Assembly (NCBI GenBank): GCA_937927905.1
Contig: CALFWP010000169.1
Span: 1-7,474, forward strand
Source of the DNA: an uncultured Neomegalonema sp.
Lineage (GTDB): Bacteria; Pseudomonadota; Alphaproteobacteria; Rhodobacterales; Rhodobacteraceae
DNA length: 7,474 nt
Direction of reading: 5' to 3'
The notes under the pieces are model-generated. The model made no database searches, was not told where the DNA came from, and saw only the letters and a program-made list of their open reading frames with translations. A program made the position numbers and the translations under genes. Within the stretch, counting starts at the first letter, position 1. Each line of letters opens with the position of its first letter. This document shows, one piece after another, positions 1 through 4,697 of this stretch.

Positions 1-589
1 ATTCATGCTCTGCAAGGCGGCGATCCAGCACATCCAATTGCCGCTTGGTTTCCATCGCGAAACGGTCGATACAATATTCGATCTTCATCGGCGCATAGGC
101 GTAGAAATGCCCGAAACCGCCGCCCAGATAAGGCGCACTGCCCATCTGCCAGAACAGCCAGGACAGCGTTTCCGCCCGCGCCGCACCGCCTTCGGGCAGG
201 AACGCACCGAATTTCTCCGCCAGATACATCAGGATGGCCCCGGATTCGAAAACCCGCGTCGGCTGCGGCGTGCTGTAATCCATCAATGCCGGAATTTTCG
301 AATTCGGATTGACCTCCACAAAGCCGCTGCCGAATTGGGTGCCCTCGCGGATGTCGATCACATAGGCATCGTATTCCGCCCCTGAATGCCCGAGGGCCAG
401 CAGCTCTTCCAGCATGACGGTGACTTTCACCCCGTTGGGTGTTGCCAGCGAATAAAGTTGCAGCGGATGCGCGCCGCGCGGTAATTCCGCCTCGTGGGTT
501 GCCCCGGCAATAGGACGGTTGATGTTTGCAAACTCGCCGCCATTCGCGGCATCCCAAGTCCAGACTTTCGGTGGTGTGTACTCGCTCAT
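1..589 (-). CDS. yghU: YghU-type glutathione S-transferase / disulfide-bond oxidoreductase, 3' end cut off by window edge
   Basis: Reading leftward from the ATG at 589-587 gives 196 codons with no stop before the window edge; E. coli YghU is about 288 residues, so roughly a third is missing. The N-terminus (MSEYTPPKVWTWDAANGG), the INRPIAG and HPLQLYSLATPNG segments (about 23-53), the thioredoxin-fold VNPNSKIPAL (93-102) and glutathione-contacting ESGAIL (115-120), then GGGFGHFYAYAPMKIEY (156-172), follow E. coli YghU almost segment by segment from memory. Family knowledge: Nu-class cytoplasmic GSTs that bind two glutathiones, have little classical transferase activity and reduce disulfides, probably in thiol or peroxide stress. 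The Thr/Asn of TPNG (50-52) are the expected active-site residues. A GGGGA purine run lies just before the ATG, unusually close. It is third in a minus-strand series after sdhB and a secreted protein, and a strong inverted repeat (604-634) sits directly upstream. Confidence 0.93.
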   Translation of the reverse strand, partial: MSEYTPPKVWTWDAANGGEFANINRPIAGATHEAELPRGAHPLQLYSLATPNGVKVTVMLEELLALGHSGAEYDAYVIDIREGTQFGSGFVEVNPNSKIPALMDYSTPQPTRVFESGAILMYLAEKFGAFLPEGGAARAETLSWLFWQMGSAPYLGGGFGHFYAYAPMKIEYCIDRFAMETKRQLDVLDRRLAEHE

Positions 590-603
590 ATCCCCGCGCG
601 TCT

Positions 604-634
604 CCAGGTTTTAAAAGAATACCTTTAAACCTGG
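604..634 (-). promoter_or_regulatory. Inverted repeat directly upstream of yghU (operator or leader hairpin)
   Basis: CCAGGTTT (604-611) is perfectly repeated as AAACCTGG (627-634), with a further AAAG/CTTT pairing inside after a two-base bulge. It fills most of the 62-base gap between the stop of the secreted-protein gene (652) and the yghU ATG (589). No T-run follows on either strand, so a classical intrinsic terminator is unlikely. It could be a repressor operator for yghU or a leader hairpin; the sequence alone does not decide. Confidence 0.45.
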
Positions 635-651
635 GGCAGAGCAGTGCGGCG

Positions 652-1413
652 TCAATCCTGCGTGAACACCAGAACATTGGAAAGCTTGCCGGTATTGCCG
701 CGTGAAAGCCTGCCGCAAATTTCTTCACGCCCGTTACGGGTCAGGCTGCAATAATCATAACTGCCCATATCAAGATTGAACGCCATCAGCGGCGCATATC
801 TGCGAAGGACTTCGCGCCCCGCCTCAAACAGTGTCAGCGCGCGGCTGCCGCTGTCATAAATTCCGTACTCACCGCCCGGATACGAAAACAAAATCCGTCT
901 GCGAAACCTGGGCGCACCGGCGACATTGCGCACATCAAGCGTCCCGTCGGTAATCAGCAAATGGCTTTGTATCGCCGACAATCCGAGTTGGGCGGCGCGG
1001 GCTACAAAAGCACGGCGCTGTGCCCTGTCGCGCATATTACTGAGCGTTCCACGGAATTTTACCCTTGCGACATGGTGCAGGGACAGTTTGCCATCGGGCG
1101 TGATCAGCATCAGTCCGTCCCAACCCTGAATATACGGATCGTATGGCTTACCGTGATCGAGAACAAACCCTTCAGGTTCAATCTTCTCGCCACTGGTATA
1201 AGCACCTGTCACAACAAGAGTCTGTTTCCCGGGTTTTCCGGAAATATCCGGAACTTTCCCGTCACCGGCCAGCAAAACCAGTTCAGCCTTAACCGGGGCA
1301 TCGCAAGTATTCAAAAGCAACCCGTGATCGTGCCCGGAACACAAAGCACCCTGGGCATCACCGCTGACCGCCACAGCGGTCAGGATACATAATATTCCGG
1401 AAGACCTGTACAC
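652..1413 (-). CDS. Secreted protein with phosphodiester-glycosidase-like (NAGPA/DUF2233-type) fold signature
   Basis: The product is 253 residues. The start is GTG at 1413-1411, preceded by a close GAGGGA; the only nearby in-frame ATG upstream (1425) is followed at once by a stop. Residues 1-20 look like a short Sec signal peptide (MYRSS, then ILCILTAVAVSGDA), implying a periplasmic or secreted protein. Four later cysteines (C25, C37, C222, C233) could form two disulfides. I recognise the order of elements of the NAGPA domain: VVTGAYTSGEKIEPEGFVLDHGK (about 67-89) for the usual NGGFF..G..V..G, WDGLMLITPDGKL (98-110), QSHLLITDG (149-157) for QsGP.LV.dG, and AFNLDMGSYDYC (211-222) for the family's ALNLDGGGS. 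Family members hydrolyse phosphodiester-linked sugars, but here the DGGGS motif is altered, so substrate and even activity are unknown. It lies between sdhB and yghU, with no clear functional link to either. Confidence 0.75.
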   Translation of the reverse strand: MYRSSGILCILTAVAVSGDAQGALCSGHDHGLLLNTCDAPVKAELVLLAGDGKVPDISGKPGKQTLVVTGAYTSGEKIEPEGFVLDHGKPYDPYIQGWDGLMLITPDGKLSLHHVARVKFRGTLSNMRDRAQRRAFVARAAQLGLSAIQSHLLITDGTLDVRNVAGAPRFRRRILFSYPGGEYGIYDSGSRALTLFEAGREVLRRYAPLMAFNLDMGSYDYCSLTRNGREEICGRLSRGNTGKLSNVLVFTQD

Positions 1414-1503
1414 TGTCCCTCACATACTTTCAGGACATAGTGTGACGCATGCGGATTACAGGTAACAGCAAAAAGAACTCTTTTAAGGGCCCGCACGTCC
1501 TTT

Positions 1504-1548
1504 CGGGTGCCGTAATGCAACTTTTATCATGCATGTGCCTGGCACCCG
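1504..1548. repeat. Extended imperfect hairpin in the sdhB-downstream spacer
   Basis: CGGGTGCC (1504-1511) pairs with GGCACCCG (1541-1548). Inside, after a small internal loop, ATGCA (1515-1519) pairs with TGCAT (1530-1534) around a ten-base loop. Both stems are perfect. It lies in the 165-base spacer between the sdhB stop and the next minus-strand gene and is not followed by a T-run on either strand. It may be a processing or Rho-related structure, an mRNA-stabilising 3' end, or a protein site; function is not shown. Confidence 0.4.
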
Positions 1549-1558
1549 GTCTGTTATA

Positions 1559-1574
1559 CCGGCAGTAGCGCCGG
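1559..1574 (-). terminator. Short GC-rich stem just after sdhB, weak terminator candidate
   Basis: Immediately after the sdhB stop on the minus strand, CCGGC (1574-1570) pairs with GCCGG (1563-1559) around a six-base loop. There is no run of T after it, so if transcription ends here it is probably inefficient or Rho-assisted. Together with the hairpin at 1504-1548 it suggests structured RNA at the 3' end of the sdhB message. Confidence 0.3.
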
Positions 1575-1578
1575 TTTA

Positions 1579-2355
1579 TTACGCCTGCCGTTCGACCATC
1601 ATCTGTTTGATACCCGCTATCGCCTTAGCAGGGTTCAGCCCCTTCGGGCAGGCTTTGGTACAGTTCATTATCGTGTGGCACCGGTAGAGCCTGAACGGGT
1701 CTTCAAGATCATCAAGGCGCTCGCCTTTGGCTTCATCACGGCTGTCATTCAACCAGCGTGATGCCTGCAGTAAAGCTGCCGGACCAAGATAGCGGTCCCC
1801 GTTCCACCAGTAACTCGGGCAGGATGTCGAACAGCACGCGCACATAATGCATTCATAAAGACCGTCAAGCTGCTCACGGTCGGCTTCGGACTGCTTCCAT
1901 TCCTTGGCAGGGGCAGGAGTATCCGTAATCAGCCACGGTTTCACCGATGCGTGTTGCGCATAGAAATGTGTCAGGTCCGGTACAAGGTCTTTTACGACCG
2001 GCATGTGCGGAAGCGGGTAAATCCGGACATCGCCCTCAATTTCATCCAGCCCTTTGGTACAGGCCAGCGTATTTGCACCGTCGATATTCATTGCGCATGA
2101 TCCACAAATCCCCTCACGGCAGGACCGGCGGAACGTCAGGGTGGGATCAATCTCATTTTTGATCTTGATAATGGCATCCAGAACCATCGGGCCACAATCA
2201 TCAAGGTCGATGTAGTATGTATCGACGCGCGGATTTTCGCCTGAATCGGGGTCCCAGCGATAGACTTTAAAGCCCTTTAATTTCGACCCTTCCGGTTTCG
2301 GCCAGGTCTTGCCTTGTAAAATTTTGGAATTTTTCGGAAGGGTAAATTTAGCCAT
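1579..2355 (-). CDS. sdhB: Succinate dehydrogenase iron-sulfur subunit (complex II, SdhB)
   Basis: SdhB passes electrons from the FAD of SdhA through three iron-sulfur clusters to ubiquinone at the inner membrane, linking the TCA cycle to respiration. The chosen start is ATG 2355 (MAKFTLPKNS, 258 residues), which has GAGG just upstream; an in-frame ATG at 2364 adds MRP but has no usable ribosome site. All ligands are visible in MAK numbering: [2Fe-2S] C79, C84, C87 and C99 in the ferredoxin-like N-domain; then ECIMCACCSTSCP giving C169, C172, C175 and C179, with C226 (RCH) and C232/C236 (NCTKACPKG). By analogy with E. coli, C169/C172/C175/C236 hold [4Fe-4S] and C179/C226/C232 hold [3Fe-4S]. 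CPSYWW (179-184) carries the quinone-site tryptophan. Length is normal for alphaproteobacteria. sdhA, which usually sits directly upstream, is absent; a 480-base intergenic region with its own promoter candidate is there instead. Confidence 0.97.
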   Translation of the reverse strand: MAKFTLPKNSKILQGKTWPKPEGSKLKGFKVYRWDPDSGENPRVDTYYIDLDDCGPMVLDAIIKIKNEIDPTLTFRRSCREGICGSCAMNIDGANTLACTKGLDEIEGDVRIYPLPHMPVVKDLVPDLTHFYAQHASVKPWLITDTPAPAKEWKQSEADREQLDGLYECIMCACCSTSCPSYWWNGDRYLGPAALLQASRWLNDSRDEAKGERLDDLEDPFRLYRCHTIMNCTKACPKGLNPAKAIAGIKQMMVERQA

Positions 2356-2429
2356 CGGCCTCATCTCACAATTTTACAGCAGGCACATCGACCCACCGGT
2401 GTCATGCAGTCATTATTCTCAGAACTGCG

Positions 2430-2457
2430 ATTATGCCATGATGAGAAAATTGTCCAA
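2430..2457 (-). promoter_or_regulatory. Possible sigma-70 promoter for sdhB
   Basis: On the minus strand, TGGACA (2456-2451) matches five of six -35 bases and CATAAT (2435-2430) matches five of six -10 bases, separated by 15 bases, which is slightly short. Transcription would start near 2423, giving a leader of about 65-70 bases to the sdhB ATG. Its presence agrees with sdhB being its own transcription unit. Confidence 0.4.
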
Positions 2458-2485
2458 GGGTTAACAATGTCACAGCATAGCGGAA

Positions 2486-2507
2486 ATTCAGGTCTCATCC
2501 CCTGAAT
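2486..2507. promoter_or_regulatory. Dyad operator candidate ATTCAGG-N8-CCTGAAT
   Basis: ATTCAGG (2486-2492) and CCTGAAT (2501-2507) form a perfect 7-bp inverted repeat with an 8-base spacer. A further CAGG half-site (2509-2512) makes CCTG-N4-CAGG with the right arm. Geometry suits a dimeric helix-turn-helix regulator. It overlaps where the -35 of the TATAAT promoter (2515-2520) would be, and lies roughly 185-205 bases upstream of the sigma-54-like -24 element, within the usual range for an enhancer-binding activator. Confidence 0.4.
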
Positions 2508-2514
2508 ACAGGCT

Positions 2515-2520
2515 TATAAT
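2515..2520 (+). promoter_or_regulatory. Perfect TATAAT -10 hexamer without a recognisable -35
   Basis: TATAAT is an exact sigma-70 -10 consensus on the plus strand, but no TTGACA-like hexamer lies 16-18 bases upstream. The dyad at 2486-2507 occupies that position, which would suit an activator-dependent promoter. If used, the leader before the chain-length gene would be about 310 bases and would include the hairpin at 2722-2756. Confidence 0.3.
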
Positions 2521-2690
2521 CCAGTCATATTTAAGAATTCACACTTAATCCGCTTATTATCCGGCATACGGCACTGTCAACGGGGCAGTTGATCATACAC
2601 CTCACGATAAAAACACCCTTCATACGCTCATCTAAAACGAGTGGATTTGTTATAACTTTCGAATTTTTATTTTTACGAAAAACCACCGAA

Positions 2691-2706
2691 TTGGCAGGCG
2701 TTGTGC
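2691..2706 (+). promoter_or_regulatory. Sigma-54 (RpoN) -24/-12 promoter candidate for the exopolysaccharide operon
   Basis: The sequence TTGGCAGGCGTTGTGCA (2691-2707) has the invariant GG (2693-2694) and GC (2705-2706) exactly ten bases apart. Against TGGCACG-N4-TTGCA it differs at two informative positions (C to G after TGGCA, and the first T of TTGC). It is followed by A/T bases as expected. Start of transcription would be near 2718, about 118 bases before the chain-length gene start. Promoters of this class need an ATP-driven enhancer-binding activator. Confidence 0.5.
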
Positions 2707-2721
2707 AAATACATTTCGAAA

Positions 2722-2756
2722 AAAAGCGGTTCCGGTCAAACGCTTTAACCGTTTTT
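2722..2756 (+). terminator. Terminator-like hairpin with T5 tract in the exopolysaccharide operon leader
   Basis: AAAAGCGGTT (2722-2731) pairs with AACCGTTTTT (2747-2756), ten pairs with one G-U, around a 15-base loop; the right arm ends in five T. A competing 6-bp stem, AAAGCG (2723-2728) with CGCTTT (2741-2746), uses overlapping bases, so two exclusive folds exist. It lies just after the predicted sigma-54 start and about 80 bases before the first gene. It may be an attenuator, a weak terminator against read-in, or a leader-stability structure. Confidence 0.45.
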
Positions 2757-2835
2757 GGAGGTGTGCCGGATATTCTGTACAGGAATTTATAGCTGAGTTG
2801 CGCCGAAAGTGACGGCGGAACTACGGGGATGCCGT

Positions 2836-4590
2836 ATGGGTGACTTAAAGTTTCAGATTCTTCACTACGCCATGGAAATGTGGCGCAAAAAGTGGAGCAT
2901 ACTGTTGGTTAGCTTTGCTGTCGGATTGCTGGGCACGTACGCAGCGGCAACCAGACCGGATGTGTTTACGTCGCGCGCAGCTGTCGAAGTTGATGAAAAC
3001 GCTCTGCTGAACGCCGTTTTGCCCGCCGGCGCGCCGCGGACCAATACCTCTGCCGCAATTGATTCGGTGCGGCGCGGTATTTACGCACGTCCGAACTTGG
3101 AACAGATTGTTTACGATACGGACCTTAACCTGACGCTTAATGACCGTCGCGGCATGGAGACGCTGGTCACGAACCTGGAAGAAAAGCTGGAGCTGAAGCG
3201 CCAGGGCACGAATTACTACGTCATCGAATACACACATAACAACCCGGTTGTAGCCCGCAACGTCACGCAGGCCGCCCTCGATATATTTCTTGAAAAAAGT
3301 ATTCAGGATACCGGAAGCGGTGTGGGCACCGATAAAGAAGAGGCGCGTACCTTTCTTCAGACAAAATTGGATGATGCTTCTGCAAAGCTTACCGAAGTTC
3401 AGGCCGAAATTGCCGAGTATCAGCGCGTTCACGGCGACGCGATCCGCGGGACGAATGCCGTACAGAACCAGTTACGCGGCCTGGAATCCCAGCTCAGCAG
3501 CCTGAACAGTGATCGCCTGCTTTATCAGGGCGAGCTGTCCAACCTGCGGTCACGGCTGTCATCCATGCCGGCAGAAATTGTTGTTCGCTACGAACAGCAG
3601 GCGCCACAGGTCAGACAGCAAAGACCGCCACCGGCCCGGCCGAATATTGTCACCCCGCAAAACGGCCCGACGCCGGAACAAAACCGTGCGGATAGTTTTC
3701 TGCGCCAGCTCAATGAACTGGAGATCGAGCTGAGCACACTTCTTGAGCGCCTGACCCCGCAGCATCCCGATGTGCAAACGATGCAAAGCCGTTTGAGCAA
3801 AGCCCAAAACGACTATGCGGGTCTGCAGGCCGAAGCACAGGCAGCCAACGCACGGCAACAAGCTGCGATCAGCCAGGCGACACAGGCACTGACCGACTAT
3901 GAAAACCAGTTCCGTCAATGGCAGATCGAAAGCACACAGCCAGTAGCACAGCTGCCGCCGCGTCCGGTCTATGGCCCGAACCCGGCTGTGGATGAAATCC
4001 GTGCCCAGGCAAACAGCAGCCGCAGCAGACTGAACGTCGTTGATGCCCAAATTGCCACCTTAAATAAAGAAATCCGCGAAGTGCGCGACGTTATGGCCAA
4101 ACAGCCGGAAATCGTGCAACGGTTTTCAAGGCTGACAAGCAACGAGGCCAAATTTCTGAATGAAGTCTCCGCACTGGAAAATCAGCTTGACGTTATTCAA
4201 CCCTCGATCATCCAATCCGTACGGATGAAAGTGATCGAGCCACCGGTCGTGCCCGTCACACCGGCCGGTCCGAACCGCCTGCTGCTGTTTATGGGTGCTT
4301 TCCTGCTGGCCAGCGGCTCCGGTATGGGGCTGGCCTTCATGCGGGTCCAGCTGGCGGATAATATACCGACAATCAAGCATCTGAAAACCAATTACGACCT
4401 TCCGATTCTCGGCAGTGTTTCGAAAATGGAGGCCGAAGGAGAGGCCGCTAAAAATGCTGCAGGAAATCTTATATTCCTTGCCAGTGTTGCCGCAATAATC
4501 GTCGTCTTCGGATACGTGACATACCGGTATCATTTCGAACTCTGGCGCCCGGATTTCGCAGGTTTACTGGCCAAGTTCGGCATTTCTTAA
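2836..4590 (+). CDS. Wzz-type polysaccharide chain-length determinant (XrtA/PEP-CTERM locus subfamily)
   Basis: This 584-residue inner-membrane polysaccharide co-polymerase would control polymer length and export of an exopolysaccharide. The start is the ATG at 2836, with GGGGA six bases upstream; an in-frame GTG at 2809 has no ribosome site. Order of parts: basic MWRKKW then TM1 (about 20-38); an N-terminal Wzz domain; a long periplasmic region rich in heptad-like Leu/Glu/Gln helices (about 174-245, 285-360, 390-450); two proline-rich interruptions (about 254-282 and 367-383); the family's P-rich VVPVTPAGPNR before TM2 (about 481-502); a cytoplasmic LPILGSVSK segment; and TM3 (about 544-562). 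The kinase is a separate gene rather than fused, as in the XrtA-linked subfamily (TIGR03007), whose members are usually nearer 500 residues. It is first in the operon; the Wza-like export gene normally before it is absent. Confidence 0.88.
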   Translation: MGDLKFQILHYAMEMWRKKWSILLVSFAVGLLGTYAAATRPDVFTSRAAVEVDENALLNAVLPAGAPRTNTSAAIDSVRRGIYARPNLEQIVYDTDLNLTLNDRRGMETLVTNLEEKLELKRQGTNYYVIEYTHNNPVVARNVTQAALDIFLEKSIQDTGSGVGTDKEEARTFLQTKLDDASAKLTEVQAEIAEYQRVHGDAIRGTNAVQNQLRGLESQLSSLNSDRLLYQGELSNLRSRLSSMPAEIVVRYEQQAPQVRQQRPPPARPNIVTPQNGPTPEQNRADSFLRQLNELEIELSTLLERLTPQHPDVQTMQSRLSKAQNDYAGLQAEAQAANARQQAAISQATQALTDYENQFRQWQIESTQPVAQLPPRPVYGPNPAVDEIRAQANSSRSRLNVVDAQIATLNKEIREVRDVMAKQPEIVQRFSRLTSNEAKFLNEVSALENQLDVIQPSIIQSVRMKVIEPPVVPVTPAGPNRLLLFMGAFLLASGSGMGLAFMRVQLADNIPTIKHLKTNYDLPILGSVSKMEAEGEAAKNAAGNLIFLASVAAIIVVFGYVTYRYHFELWRPDFAGLLAKFGIS

Positions 4591-4592
4591 AG

Positions 4593-4669
4593 GCCGGACA
4601 ACCGATGAAAACACCAAAAAACAATTTACCGGACAGCCGGATCGCATATCGCGGTTTCAAAGGTCCGGC
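4593..4669 (+). repeat. 7-bp inverted repeat bracketing the chain-length/kinase spacer
   Basis: GCCGGAC (4593-4599), two bases after the chain-length stop, is perfectly complementary to GTCCGGC (4663-4669). Related CCGG units occur between (4629-4640). Folding would loop out most of the spacer and could tune the kinase-to-chain-length ratio or mark an mRNA processing point. No T-run follows, so it is not an obvious terminator. Confidence 0.3.
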
Positions 4670-4682
4670 GCTGAGTATTTGA
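4605..4682 (+). CDS. Possible 25-codon small ORF in the operon spacer
   Basis: ATG 4605 to TGA 4682 encodes 25 residues (MKTPKNNLPDSRIAYRGF, then KGPALSI). A GGA lies six bases before the ATG, and the stop is 15 bases before the kinase ATG, a spacing that would suit translational coupling. The peptide is basic with no membrane segment. I recognise no family, and an ORF this short can arise by chance; it may be only spacer sequence. Confidence 0.2.
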   Translation: MKTPKNNLPDSRIAYRGFKGPALSI

Positions 4683-4697
4683 ACCGGAGACCCTCCA

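Larger units (their letters stand above)
2356..2835. other. Gene-free divergent control region between sdhB and the exopolysaccharide operon
   Basis: About 480 bases with no credible gene; the only open frame of note (2589-2792, TTG start) has no recognisable product or ribosome site. From left to right it holds a leftward sigma-70-like promoter (2430-2457), a 7-bp dyad (2486-2507), a TATAAT hexamer (2515-2520), a second dyad GTCAAC-N6-GTTGAT (2576-2593), an AT-rich stretch with A and T tracts (about 2600-2690), a sigma-54-like promoter facing right (2691-2706) and a T-tailed hairpin (2722-2756). The marked AT-richness against the flanking genes is typical of a regulated promoter with possible DNA bending. 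Confidence 0.7.

Noticed and set aside
3..728. Long minus-strand open frame of 241 residues
   Set aside because: It overlaps both yghU and the end of the secreted-protein gene in another frame; its translation is Arg/Cys/Gly-rich with no family features, whereas the yghU frame matches a known protein throughout.
1470..1484. AAAAGA-AC-TCTTTT palindrome as a terminator
   Set aside because: Weak A/T stem with a very small loop and no GC core; likely incidental.
2657..2720. Two TTTCGAA copies 57 bases apart
   Set aside because: Short, AT-biased motif in an AT-rich region; expected by chance.
2589..2792. 67-residue plus-strand frame in the intergenic region
   Set aside because: TTG start, no ribosome site, no recognisable product, and it runs through the promoter-like and hairpin elements.
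2809..2835. GTG 2809 as start of the chain-length gene
   Set aside because: No ribosome site upstream; ATG 2836 has GGGGA at good spacing and gives the usual short cytoplasmic tail before TM1.
2845..3432. 195-residue minus-strand frame opposite the chain-length gene
   Set aside because: Antisense shadow of a well-supported coding frame, with atypical composition.
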